Source: Erinaceus europaeus (Eukaryota; Chordata; Mammalia; Eulipotyphla; Erinaceidae). Taken from it: 64,000 nucleotides of DNA. The notes beneath the pieces are model-generated. The model searched no databases, had not been told where the DNA came from, and saw nothing but the letters and a program-made list of their open reading frames with translations. The position numbers and the translations under genes were made by a program. Shown piece by piece: positions 32,681-42,599 of the stretch (position 1 is the stretch's first letter; each line of letters starts with the position of its first letter). The stretch covers positions 3,412,726 to 3,476,725 of the forward strand of contig NC_080181.1 in the NCBI RefSeq assembly GCF_950295315.1, written 5' to 3'.

Positions 32681-32829
32681 CTACATTCTGGAAACAGCTT
32701 AAGTCACAAGTAATTCACTTTTTTCCCTACATTCTTGTTTGACCATAGAATTATCTAACAGAATATGCCATTTGTTTCATAAAGGATTTCCAAATCGGAT
32801 CCAGATTTGCGGTTCTCTATACCCCTGTC

Positions 32830-33490
32830 CAACCTGAGCGCAGAAATGCAGCATTTCGAGGGCAGAGCACACGTGCGAATCCCTGAGGCAGCCGGCTCGC
32901 TCGCACTGCGAAGGGCAAAATGAGTTTTCCAGAAAGCAAGGCCTAAACTATTCGCTCCTGTCACTGAAGCGCGGCTTCTGAGACTCTCCCCTGAACCAGT
33001 GCATCATTATCCAGGGAAACACACCCACAGAAGTGCGTGGGGAGGAGGGGAATGTGCTGCCCTAGAGGGAACCAGGGCAGGAACCCGGGGAGGCCGGCCA
33101 GACGGTGCTGCCAGCCACCTGCTGACCGCAGCCACAGTCTCCGCGCCCCAAGTCCAGGCCCGGCCTGCGCTGCGCGCACCGCCTGGGCTCCCACTGCGGG
33201 CTGGGGCGAGGGCATTTGCAAGGAAGCCCCATACCTGAATGCTGTGCAGGTGTCCCCAGCGCCCTAAAAGTTCCAGCAGGCCAGGCCACCTTGAGGAAGG
33301 ACACACAAGAATTCTTGTGGTCAGGGAAAGAAAGCCCTGCAGGCGTGCTTCCACCACAGAAGCAAAGGCGCTGCACGTGAAACACGGCTGCCCGCGCCCG
33401 AGGAGGCGGAGCGGAGGGGTCTGTGCACCTGCCATGCGCATTGGCGATGTGCATCCGCCGGGGCCTCCGCCTGGACTACTTTACACTGGC
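32830..33490. promoter_or_regulatory. CpG island, possible promoter
   Basis: About 650 bases are GC-rich with many CpG sites (for example GGCTCGCTCGCACTGCG, CTGCGCTGCGCGCACCGCC and GAGGCGGAGCGGAGG), against a CpG-poor background. It is not a repeat I recognise. A GAGGCGGAGC motif and an inverted CCAAT motif (ATTGG near 33439) fit a promoter but do not settle its direction. Overlapping open frames on both strands (up to 144 codons, minus, 33007-33441) are expected from GC-rich DNA and have no recognisable domain. It could be the 5' end of a gene or non-coding RNA outside or beyond what I can see, or an orphan island. Confidence 0.55.
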
Positions 33491-33546
33491 TGGCTGTGCT
33501 CTGGAGGCTGAGTCCACAGTCTTGGTTTAGGCTGTAGGTGATTTTT

Positions 33547-33617
33547 TTTTCCCTCCAGGGTTATCACTGAGGCTCAGTGCATGCACTATGAATCCACTGC
33601 TCATCGAGGCCATCTTT
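33547..33617 (-). repeat. SINE-A long-form end, interrupted by a younger SINE-A
   Basis: CCTCCAGGGTTATCACTGAG and TGCACTATGAATCCACTGC are the long-form end of a minus-strand copy that resumes at 33909. Confidence 0.9.
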
Positions 33618-33908
33618 TTTTTTTTTTTAATATTTATTTTATTTATTTATTCCCTTTGTTGCCCTTGTTGTTTTATTGTTGTAGTTATTATTGTTGTTGT
33701 CATTGTTGGGTAGGACAGAGAGAAATGGAGAGAGGAGGGGAAGACAGAGAGGGGGAGAGAAAGACAGACACCTGCAGACCTGCTTCACCGCCTGTGAAGC
33801 GACTCCCCTGCAGGTGGGGAGCCGGGGGCTCGAACCGGGATCCTTATGCCGGTCCTTGTGCTTTGTGCCACCTGCGCTTAGCCCGCTGCGCTACAGCCCG
33901 ACTCCCTG
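33618..33908 (-). repeat. Young SINE-A nested in an older SINE-A
   Basis: Nearly consensus, with a GGCTCGAACCGGG B-box region and GCGCTACAGCCCGACTCCC head. GAGGCCATCTTT (33606-33617) and GAGGCCACCTTT (33909-33920) flank it as a 12-bp duplication with one mismatch. Confidence 0.95.
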
Positions 33909-34076
33909 GAGGCCACCTTTCTTTTCATTCTTATTGTTGTTAGGACAGAGAGAAATCTACAGAGGAGGGGGAGACACAAAGAGGAAGAGAAAGACAGACA
34001 CCTGCTGACCTCCTTCACCCTTTATGAAGGGACCCACCCCCCGCAGGTGGGGAGCCAGGGACTCAAACCAGGATCA
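33909..34076 (-). repeat. Older SINE-A, right part, truncated near the B box
   Basis: TTAGGACAGAGAGAAATCTA, CCTGCTGACCTCCTTCACCC and GGGGAGCCAGGGACTCAAACC. It stops at about GGATC, where a plus-strand tail begins, so its head is missing. Confidence 0.85.
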
Positions 34077-34170
34077 TGTCCTATCCAATAAATAAATAAA
34101 TAAATAAATAGTTGCCAGGAGCAGTAGATTTGTAGTGTAGGCACCAGCCCCAGTGATAACCGTGAAGGGA
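34077..34170 (+). repeat. SINE-A long-form tail in inverted orientation
   Basis: GTCCTATCCAATAAATAAAT, CCAGGAGCAGTAGATTTGTAG and TGATAACCGTGAAGG read on the plus strand, fused to the B-box end of the preceding minus-strand copy. Confidence 0.8.
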
Positions 34171-34387
34171 ATAAAAATGGCCACGTGGAACAGTGTGGAT
34201 AGGAAATAAAAATAAAACATTAAAAATTAAAATAAAAAAGTAAAAATTATAAATTGTATATGCTAATTATATCTTCATTAAGCAATTCTCAGTTTGTTCT
34301 GTCAGCTTTTAAAGCTCACTCTCCAACTTGTTATCCATCACCAAGTCCTGAATTATTAATTTACCATCTATAACAACAACATAATCA

Positions 34388-34592
34388 CTAGGGAGACAGC
34401 TTAATATTATACAAACTATGTTCATGCCTAAGGCTCAGCTTCCAGGTTCAATCCATAGCACCACCATTAGCCAAAGATTCTCTTTGTCCTATCAAATAAA
34501 TAAGTAAATATATATAAATGGCTGCCAGGAGCAGTGGATTTGTAGTGCAGGCACCCAGCCCCAGAGATAACCCTGAAGGCAAAAAAAAAAAT
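34388..34592 (+). repeat. Chimeric SINE: SINE-C head with SINE-A long-form tail
   Basis: GGGAGACAGCTTAATATTAT and AGGTTCAATCCATAGCACCA are SINE-C. After TCTTTGTCCTATCAAATAAA the copy carries the SINE-A end (CAGGAGCAGTGGATTTGTAG, GATAACCCTGAAGGC) and an A-tail. Confidence 0.65.
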
Positions 34593-34597
34593 TAACC

Positions 34598-34905
34598 AAT
34601 GTGTCCCAATATGTCTCAGCTCTCCAGAGCTCTGTCCCACTAGGGAAAGACAGAAACAGGCTGGGGGTATGGATCCACCTGCTAACATCCTTGTCCAGAA
34701 GAGAAGAAATTACAGAAGCCAGACCTTCCATTTCTGTACCCCCAAAAGAATTTTGGTTCATACTCCCAGAGAGATTAGATAATAGGGAAGCTTCCAATAG
34801 AGGGGAAGGGATATGGACCTCTTCGGAGTGGTGGGAACTATATGGAACTGTATCCCTGTTATCTTACAATCTTGTTAACCATTATTAAATCACTAACAAA
34901 AAAGA
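34598..34905 (+). mobile_element. Element E 3' fragment with A-tail
   Basis: CCCACTAGGGAAAGACAGAA, GGGTATGGATCCACCTGC, AATTACAGAAGCCAGACC, TTGTTAACCATTATTAAATC, A-rich end. Confidence 0.8.
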
Positions 34906-34984
34906 AAAATAAGTATCAGAGGAAGGACTGCTACTCTGTAGCTTACATGGTAGATTACACATATTAACATATTCAAGGATATGG

Positions 34985-35215
34985 CTGCAAGCCACCCAGG
35001 ACCCACTTGCAAGGGAAAACTTCATGAGCAGTGACGTGGTGCTGTAGGAGTCTCTTTCTTTTCTCACTCTTTCTCTCTCCCTCTCTATTTCTGTCTCTGC
35101 TAGTACATTAAAAAGGAGTGGGGGAGAGGGCGAAGAGGGGGAGAAGGAGAGACACTTCTGGGACTAGTGGAGACGTGCAGATACCAGAGGTAATCCTTGT
35201 AGCAAAATTATTTAA
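34985..35215 (+). repeat. SINE-B, diverged
   Basis: CAAGCCACCCAGGACCC, GGGAAAACTTCATGAGCAGTG, CT-rich run, long-form-like end GGTAATCCTTGTAGC. Confidence 0.65.
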
Positions 35216-35219
35216 ATAG

Positions 35220-35987
35220 AAAAAAAGCATATGAAAGAAAAACAGGTTATCTACAGAGAAATAAAGATACAAATCTCCAAATTTGCCTAAGAAATCACGT
35301 AAGTGAAAAAGTGTACACTGTAATATTTCAAGTGTTTGTTAACAAAAATAAAACAAAAAAAACCAAAAACTAAAATTTGTTAAAATACTCTGTGAATAGT
35401 GAAGAAGACAGAAAAAAAAAAAAAAAAAAAAAAGCATGGGGATTTGTTGTCCATTGATCAGCTAGAAATCTTTCCTTTCCTTTAGAAAAAAGGAAAATGA
35501 TACAGATATTATTAATGATCCTAACCTAGCTTGAAGAGGAAGAGATGATTTATTCAGAATTCACCAAAGCTCTAATATCCAAACCTCTCAAACCTATTTC
35601 TCCTGAAAGAACAAAAGCTAAATGTTTTATATAGTTAGAGAAATGAGGAAAATGAGTTTCAAAGAGAAAAAAGGGATATCACCATTTCTCTTTTTTATCC
35701 TTCTTCACCTCCTCCTTCACTTCTTCCTCTTCCTCTCTGCCCTCCATCCCTTCTCCATTTCTTCCTTCATTTCTTCACACAGGTAATATCTTGAATAATT
35801 GGACTTCTTAGAGACAAGTGCATCTGGGACCGGCTTATGAAGAGTATGAGTAGGTTGACTCATATGAGTAGTACTGAGTATGAGTAGTAAAGGTCTAATA
35901 ACTCTAGATATAGCAAGATAAAGAAGGTGTTAAAATCACAGGAACTGGGCTGCAAGATTAAAACTTGGATCTATACAAAGAAAGGAT
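35220..35987. other. Unique AT-rich sequence with simple tracts
   Basis: Includes an A-run at 35411-35432 and a CT-rich tract at 35695-35770. No gene is recognised. Confidence 0.5.
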
Positions 35988-36002
35988 AAGAATGGGAAAC
36001 TA

Positions 36003-36297
36003 GGGGAGTCGGGCTGTAGCGCAGCGGGTTAAGCGCAGGTGGCGCAAAGCACAAAGACCGGCATAAGGATCCCGGTTCGAACCCCGGCTCCCCACCTGCA
36101 GGGAAGTCGCTTCACAGGTGGTGAAGCAGGTCTGCAGGTGTCTATCTTTCTCTCCTCCTCTCTGTCTTCCCCTCCTCTCTCCATTTCTCTCTGTCCTATC
36201 CAACAACGACAACAACAATAATAACTACAACAATAAAACAACAAGGGCAACAAAAGGGAATAAATAAATAAAATAAATATAAAAAAATTAAAAAAAA
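36003..36297 (+). repeat. SINE-A, young, with 15-bp target-site duplication
   Basis: Head GGGAGTCGGGCTGTAGCGCA, perfect GGTTCGAACCC B box. AAGAATGGGAAACTA flanks it at 35988-36002 and 36298-36312 without mismatch. Confidence 0.95.
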
Positions 36298-36312
36298 AAG
36301 AATGGGAAACTA

Positions 36313-38315
36313 AGGGGTAAAGGTAAAATACAAATTTTTATTGCTTGTATTCTGCCAGATCTAACAGTTGCTCAAAATAATAAAAACAAAAATGTATAGA
36401 TGATAAAAATGTTAGAGATAATATAAGAGGTAGAGAAGAGGATTAAAGCTATTCTATTATAAGGTATTCATATTATCTGTGATGATATAGATTGCTATTT
36501 GAAAGTAGACTTACAGGATTAAAATCATAATAGAAACATGACCTCTCTTTTCAATGATGCACTTACAGTAAAAATATGGTAATTGGTGATCTATGAGGAA
36601 CTACTGTAGTTGAACCTGAACTCCTCAACTGAGTTCCCAGGATTTCTTTTTCAGTAGGACTGTGAGTGCCTTTGTTTAAAATTGCAAAATTATGACTTCC
36701 ATCATTCGTATAAATCAATATTTTTGAGTTAGGGACTCAATACTAATGAAAACTAATGAATTTAATATACAGAGAAAGTAAAAATATATATATATATATA
36801 TTAATTTTTAGAAGTGGAAGAAGTTGGTACAGGGTAAGGACAAAGATTAAACAAAAGAATGACTACCTGACAGAAAGACAAGAGTGAATGGGAACCTTCT
36901 TAGAGGGAAGAGATAACATGTGCCAAGCAAAAAGGTGTGAAAGGACAAGATAGATCCTGTACTTTACAGGGTAGATGTTACCAATTCACTTTTCAAGTGG
37001 GAAAAGCTAAGAAACGATGAGCTTGTCAAATAAGTTAGGTAAGCCCACATGGCCCACTAGTGATTGAACCAGAACTGGAACCACTTCTCACAAATGAACT
37101 AACTCTACAGTCTCCAAATGTTTTATGACTCAGTAGCATTAAACTCCAACATCATTTTCAAAAGCACTCTGCCATTCCCCAGATGACCAACATAAAATGA
37201 AATGTCATGATTCCTGAAGTACAGTTACTTCTGTCCAAACAAAAAGGCACATTAAACTACTTGGCACTTAACTTTTTTATATCAGTAGTCCCAACCTGAT
37301 ATAAAATGGAAAACCACTGGAGCTATCAAACTCTGAGGCAAGCTTGAGAAAGAGCTGGGCTAGTACCTGCCTGCAAGTGGAAAGGGGATAATAAAGTTGT
37401 GCTAATATCAGTAGACATTAAGAAGGAACCCTTCCAGTCAAAAAAAGAAAAAAAAGAAGAAGAAAGCCGATATCCTGGCATTTCCTCAAAGTCCTTTCCT
37501 CAAAAGTATTATTTCCTGGTTTCTTTTCATTGTGCATCTGCCAAGGTGTTTTCATTAGGATTTCTGTTGCTGACAAGCCTAAGGAGGGCTGTGAGCCTGC
37601 TGGCTGGAAGCTGATGCTCAAACATGGCACAGTGGGACCTCAGTACACCACATTGCTGCAAAGCTCAGCATTTCAGGATCCCTCCTCTCTGAATTATCAA
37701 TGAGCTGGGAAGGCAGCAGGAAGCACTACTGGTGGGCTGATATATTTGAAGTTCCTCAGGAGGAGAAGCAGCTACAGGCAGAGAAAATGAAAGTTGCCAA
37801 GATGTAATTATAGCTTCTGAGCAGGAACTTGTCCATGACATGGGATTATCACTCTTGCTCTCTAACTTGTTGTTAAGGTGAGGGGGACTTTGGTGCAGTG
37901 CAGGCTGGCAGTAGGCTAGTCACTAGAGTAATCCACATTTGTAACGAGGCTCTAATTTTGGTAACATTTTATTTTTCTCTTGCTTATTTCCTGACTTCTA
38001 CTACCTTATATTTCATCTCCTCCTGGGGTATTATGATCTTCTCTTTCATTAACAAAACAAAACAAGACAAACAAAAACATTTTCTGTATAATACCAATAA
38101 AAATAATAATAATGTCAATTTCACATGGAACAAAGTCATAAAAGTGAGATTAAATGATAAATTAGTTTTGATTATTCATAACATGAGAATTTGGAATATA
38201 TATACATGTATGTGATTTTATGTCTCACGAATAAAAAATGGTCTTTATTATGATGATGTCATAACAATATATGAAACTAGAAAGATTTTGTAGTTTGCAC
38301 TATTAACAATAAGTT
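36313..38315. other. Long unique stretch, nothing recognised
   Basis: About 2 kb with a short (AT)n at 36785-36801. No coding-like frame or recognisable repeat. Part may be conserved non-coding sequence, which cannot be judged from one genome. Confidence 0.45.
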
Positions 38316-38317
38316 TG

Positions 38318-38475
38318 TGTACCCTGGCATCACAATAAATCAGAGCTCAGGCTCAACCTGACACTGTTGACTGGCTACGGAAGGAGGGCAAACGCTAGAA
38401 GAAGAAGAGCTCAGCAGTACCCTAGTCTTTCTTTCTCTATATCTTTCTCTCTGTATTCCTCCCATTAAAAGATAA
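38318..38475 (+). repeat. SINE-C, 5'-truncated, carrying the retrotransposon insertion
   Basis: GCATCACAATAAATCAGAGC before the insertion and AGCAGTACCCTAGTCTTTCT after it are the SINE-C body. The CT-rich part and a weak A-tail follow. Confidence 0.75.
38351..38405 (+). mobile_element. Same non-LTR retrotransposon, 55-bp 3'-end insertion (copy 2)
   Basis: The 55 bases match the 3' end of copy 1 at 2836-2890 (reverse complement) with two differences. They encode the same final residues (DWLR then KGKR in copy 1, EGKR here), the TAG stop and GAAGAAGA. AGAGCTCAG flanks the insertion at 38342-38350 and 38406-38414. Removing it and one repeat restores a normal SINE-C body (AATCAGAGCTCAGCAGTACCC). 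Confidence 0.9.
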
Positions 38476-38481
38476 AATTAA

Positions 38482-38737
38482 GGGTTCGGTGGTAGCTCAC
38501 CAGGGTAAGTATACATGGCATGAAGCACAAGGACAGGTCTGCAGGTGTCTATCTTTCACTCCCCTACTCTCTCTTCCCCTCCTATCTTGGTTTCTCTTTG
38601 TCATGTCCAACAACATTAGCAATGACAACAACAGCAACAACAATCAGGATAACAAAATGGGAACAATGGCCACCAGAAGCAGTGGATTCATAATGCAGGC
38701 ACAGAGCCCTACTGATAACCCTGGAGGTAAGTAAATC
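38482..38737 (+). repeat. SINE-A long form with B-box deletion
   Basis: GGTTCGGTGGTAGCTCACCA head runs from CACAAGGACAGG straight into TCTGCAGGTGTCTATC, so the B box and much of the body are missing. The long-form end (AGCAGTGGATTCATAATGC) is present. Confidence 0.85.
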
Positions 38738-38759
38738 AATAAGTAATAAATTTAAATAG

Positions 38760-39095
38760 TTTTGTTGCCCTTGTTTTTGTTATTATCTTTATTGTTGTTA
38801 CTGTTGTTGTTGTTGCCAGATAGGACAGAGAAAATTCAAGAGAGGAGGGAAGACAGGGAGAGGGGAAGAGAAAGACAGACACCTGACAGACACCTACAGA
38901 CCTGCTTCACTGCTTGTGAAGTGACCCTCCCTACAGGTGGGGAGTCAGGGCTCGAACTGGGATCTTTATGACAGTATTGCGCCAGTCTGGAGCTCTAGTG
39001 CTACAATCGGTTAGCACACCGAACTTACACAGTATTGCGCCAGTCCTTGCGTTCTGTGCCATGTATGCTTAACCCATTGCGCTACAGCCCAGCCA
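38760..39095 (-). repeat. SINE-A, minus strand, carrying a tRNA-like insertion
   Basis: TTGTTGCCCTTGTTTTTG, CCAGATAGGACAGAG, body with a duplicated CAGACACCT, GGGCTCGAACTGGGATC B-box side, then the insertion at 38988-39028, and a head ending GCGCTACAGCCCAGCCACC. Confidence 0.9.
38988..39028 (+). repeat. tRNA-Ile(UAU)-like 5' half, tailless insertion
   Basis: From 38992 the sequence follows a tRNA-Ile(UAU) 5' half (GCTCTAGTGCTACAATCGGTT, then AGCACACCGAACTTAC) to the anticodon loop. I count about nine differences in 39 bases, several of them CpG-type changes. There is no A-tail. ACAGTATTGCGCCAGTC flanks it at 38971-38987 and 39029-39045. The repeat includes about 11 bases not typical of SINE-A at this point, so a more complex rearrangement is possible. 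It is not a functional tRNA gene. Confidence 0.6.
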
Positions 39096-39180
39096 CCAAA
39101 ATTAAATATTTTTTAAATACTTGGGAAACTAGTCACAATTTTTAAAATGAAGAAAAAATTAATTTGTGTAGTAAACTTGT

Positions 39181-39202
39181 AAAAAAAAAAAAAAAAAAAA
39201 AA
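39181..39202. repeat. A-run
   Basis: Twenty or more consecutive A residues just before the next SINE. Confidence 0.9.
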
Positions 39203-39203
39203 G

Positions 39204-39470
39204 CTCCACAAACTGGCATCTGGGTTAGAGCTAACTTGGTATAAAGTAGAGTTGAAGCCCCTGGTCACCACCACATAAAAGCACTCTGCAAAGGGAAGTT
39301 TCAGGAGCAATGGAGCAGTGCTGTGGCACCTCGCCTTCTCACTCTTTCTCTCGCTCCTCTTCCTCTCACTTTCTCTCAACAAAAGAAAAATAGAGAGCCC
39401 ACCAGAAGTTATGGAATACACAGGCATGAAATTCCCGCTGAGTCCTAGAGAGAACAAAAAGTCTACAGAC
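39204..39470 (+). repeat. SINE-B, diverged, with long-form-like end
   Basis: GAAGCCCCTGGTCACCACC, GCAAAGGGAAGTTTCAGGAG, CT-rich part and CACCAGAAGTTATGGAATAC, GAGTCCTAGAGAG end. Confidence 0.65.
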
Positions 39471-39589
39471 CAAAAAGTAGAGCCCTAAGCGTTCAATAGA
39501 AAAATGCTCCAAAAATATAAATAAAAGCAATTTCACATAAAAGGGTAATTTTCCATAAGCACGGGTCATGAGTTTCAGTAACAGATGAT

Positions 39590-40550
39590 CAAGGGAATGC
39601 AAATTAAGCCAAATGAGATAATGTACTGACACTTTGTCAATTTGAAATTTGAAAAGTCAGATGGTAATGAATGTTGACAAAATTATAGCAAAATTAACTC
39701 TTTCTACTATTTGTAGAAGTGAAGCTGAGCAAGAGTTCGCTGCTTGTTGGTATAAAAAGTCACAGTCAAATCAGCTTGTACATGGAATGAAAATGCTTGT
39801 TTGTTGCCATTTGAACAGGAAAATGGGGGCAGGAGAGGTGCTGAAATCAATCTCCTGTGCTTTGTTGTATTTTGTCTTTAGTCCAAGGGAACATTCATAT
39901 AGGTAGGAAGTTGGGGGCTGGAAGAATCAGGAGGTGGGTTCCAGGAAGGTGGCCAGTGAATAATCATGATGGACTGTGAATATCCTCCTAAAACAAAAGC
40001 TGTACCAGGTTTCAGTTATTCTTATTTTGAAGAGGGTGAGTCACTGTTGCTATTCTTTTGTCTTCCAAATTCAAATGTAGCACATTGATGGTTCCTGAGT
40101 CTAAACTGGATTTCAGGACACGTTCAGGACATGTTCTACTCGGACCAAGCCAGACATCCCTGTGCCTTTGAAGCTACAGTCTCAGAACAACAGCAGTGGG
40201 CATGTTCTGAAGACAATATACATATATCCTGTGTCCTGGCAATTACACTTTTAAGTGTCCTAAGAAAAACCACATTCATGTAGATGAGAAGGTATATATA
40301 GAATTGCTCACTGCAACATGTTTATAACAACAATAAAAATAAAAAGGAAACAAAAATAAATGATAGAATATTCAATGCCAGATGATTTATTAGTATCATG
40401 TAATGCCATAATATAAAACACTAAGCAATGTTACACATAGCATTAGAAAGGATAGATGGATTCAATACTATCAAGTAGAAACCTAAATGACAGATTGAGT
40501 GCTAAGTCTATGAGTGCATGTTTTCCTTTATAACCAATCTATATTAACAG
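39590..40550 (+). mobile_element. Old L1 fragment (3' part of ORF2 and 3' UTR), degraded
   Basis: AAGGGAATGCAAATTAAGCC, AATGAATGTTGACAAAATTA, then CCTGGCAATTACACTTTTAAG, TTGCTCACTGCAACATGTTT and ATAACAACAATAAAAATAAA follow the order of the end of a mammalian L1. No open frame survives. Probably several segments with gaps. Confidence 0.6.
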
Positions 40551-40574
40551 ATTGTCTTTGAACATATACATCAG

Positions 40575-40656
40575 TCGAAGGTATCAATGATGGAACCCAG
40601 CATGGCATACATGCCAAGCATGCATTTGGCCACTGAGCTACCTCACCAGATCCTTG
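40575..40656 (-). repeat. SINE head remnant, minus strand
   Basis: GATGGAACCCAGCATGGC, CCAAGCATGCATTTGGCCAC and TGAGCTACCTCACC resemble the reverse complement of a tRNA-like SINE head. Family unclear. Confidence 0.5.
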
Positions 40657-40930
40657 GCATACATACATTTTAAATGATTGCTTTACAGAGAAAAGAGAGC
40701 TTTGGCATAAATAAGGGAAATTTTTGCTGAATATTGGTTCAAAGAAATGAGAATTCCCTAAAGTGTGGAAGAAAAATCGGTGAACGGGAAGATGATCTCT
40801 GGTATCCCATTCAGCCTTGAACTGACTAATAAAAGCCTTGTTAAGAACATCCCTCGGGCCTTTTTACCTCCTACTTTGGCCCCCACTCACACAAAGGGCC
40901 TGACAGTACACAAAAGAAATGTATGAAATG

Positions 40931-41214
40931 GGGAGTCGGGCTGTAGCGCAGCGGGTTAAGCGCAGGTGGCGCAAAGCACAAGGACCGGCATAAGGATCCC
41001 GGTTCGAACCCCGGCTCCCCACCTGCAGGGGCATCACTTCACAGGCGGTGAAGCAGGTCTGCAGGTGTCTATCTTTCTCTCCTCCTCTCTGCCTTCCCCT
41101 CCTCTCTCCATTTCTCTCTGTCCTATCCAACAACGACAACAACAATAATAACTACAACAATAAAAAAAACAACAAGGGCAACAAAAGGGAATAAATAAAT
41201 AAATATTAAAAAAA
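40931..41214 (+). repeat. SINE-A, young, with 19-bp target-site duplication
   Basis: Near-consensus copy with A box TAGCGCAGCGG and B box GGTTCGAACCC. AAAAGAAATGTATGAAATG flanks it at 40912-40930 and 41215-41233 without mismatch. Confidence 0.95.
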
Positions 41215-41233
41215 AAAAGAAATGTATGAAATG

Positions 41234-41378
41234 TCCTGGAGGGGTGGGCCTTAAGGGTCTGGGGAGAAACTGACCTTTGGTGAGGGTGCAGTGATTCATT
41301 TGCATGCATCATTTTTGGGTATGAAAATACTCCTGAAATCTGATAGTTTGTAAAATAATGTTAAATCACTAATAAAAA
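41234..41378 (+). mobile_element. Retroelement 3' end ending TTAAATCACTAATAAAAA
   Basis: The end AATGTTAAATCACTAATAAA resembles the element E terminus, although the upstream part is not clearly the same family. Confidence 0.4.
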
Positions 41379-41379
41379 G

Positions 41380-41675
41380 GAATATGGAATGATCTCACTC
41401 ACAGGCAGAAGTTGAAAAATGAGATCAGAAGAGAAAACACAAGTAGAACCTGAACTGGAGTTGGTGTATTGCACCAAAGTAAAAGACTCTGGGGGGCGTG
41501 TGGGGGGGGGAGAATACAGGTCCTGGAAAAGGATGACAGAGGACTTAGTGGGGCTTGTATTGTTATGTGGAAAACTGAGAAATGTTATGCATGTACAAGC
41601 TATTGTATTCACTGTCAAATGTAAAACATTAATCCCCCAATAAAGGAAAAAAATGCAAAAAAAAAAAAAAAGCAG
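41380..41675 (+). mobile_element. L1 3' UTR and A-tail, lineage type
   Basis: GGAATGATCTCACTCACAGG, AAGTAAAAGACTCTGG, a G-rich tract, GGGGCTTGTATTGTTATGTGG, TTATGCATGTACAAGCTATT, AATCCCCCAATAAAGG, then an A-tail. Longest copy of this L1 3' end in the window. Confidence 0.8.
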
Positions 41676-41873
41676 TGTTGAGCTGCACATTTGTCTGTAT
41701 TTTTGCCTTTGCTCTCACCAAGGATGGGTTTTCTGCACCAAAAGATAATGTTCTAGATACTATATGCCATTAGGTATATATTCCTAGTGACACCTCACAT
41801 AGATGTTAGCACAGGCTTTCACAGGTGGTATCTTGTTACATGTAAACTTCTCCTCAGCTAAGTGCACTTTGAG

Positions 41874-42003
41874 AATAGGATTATAAAGCTGCATGGGGGC
41901 AGGTGAATTGTTATGTGGAAATATTATGCATGTACAAACTATTGTATTTTACTCTTGACTGTAAACCATTAGTCACCCAATAAAGAAATAAAAAAATAAA
42001 AAA
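41874..42003 (+). mobile_element. L1 3' end, 5'-truncated, with element E nested in its A-tail
   Basis: GGTGAATTGTTATGTGGAAA, TTATGCATGTACAAACTATT, AGTCACCCAATAAAG, A-tail. TGCACTTTGAG occurs at 41863-41873 and again at 42458-42468, beyond the element E copy, so the duplication encloses both. Confidence 0.75.
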
Positions 42004-42457
42004 AGCTGAATCAGGGAAGAAAGTAACTCCCAAATATGAAAAACATATATAAACCATGCACCGTAAACCCCATTGATCTGATTGGAGGCCCATATTCAAC
42101 ACAAGGGCCTATGTAACCTCTGCATCCTTGTATGTCTGAGCTCCCCCATTCCATGATCATAGCTAGGAACATTCTAGGCTGCACTCATTTCAGGACCCGT
42201 CTTCCTCAGTTGGCAAATTATGTTGACCCAGTCTCCCTTTGGAGAGTGGGGCAGTCCTACCATTGTTAACCCACATTGAAGGCAAGATCCCATGAAGATC
42301 CTGGGTACATGCTCCCAGAAAGATAAAGAATAAGAAAACTTCCAATGGAGGGGATGGGATGTGGAACTCAGGCGGTGGGAATTGTGTGGAACTGTACACC
42401 TCTTAGCCTATGGTCTTGTTGATCATTATTAAATCAATTGAAAAAAAAGAAAAAAAA
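42004..42457 (+). mobile_element. Element E copy with inverted 5' segment
   Basis: The left part (CCCAAATATG, GTAAACCCCATTGATCTG, CTTCCTCAGTTGGCAAATTA) is the element E body in the opposite orientation to the 3' end that follows (GGTGGGAATTGTGTGGAACT, GATCATTATTAAATC, A-tail). The junction is near 42290. Confidence 0.7.
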
Positions 42458-42599
42458 TGCACTTTGAGGAGAGCCCCAATACACGTTTCCTTGCTTTTCC
42501 TCCAGGCTGAAATGGAAACCCGATTCTGTAATTAAAATAAAGTCATGTTCTTTTCCCCCACATTGTGCAGTGATTTAAGTTAACAGTTATAATAATGAT

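Noticed and set aside
33007..33511. Several overlapping frames of 76-144 codons on both strands
   Set aside because: GC-rich DNA has few stop codons. No frame shows a domain or a bias over the others, so I call only the CpG island.
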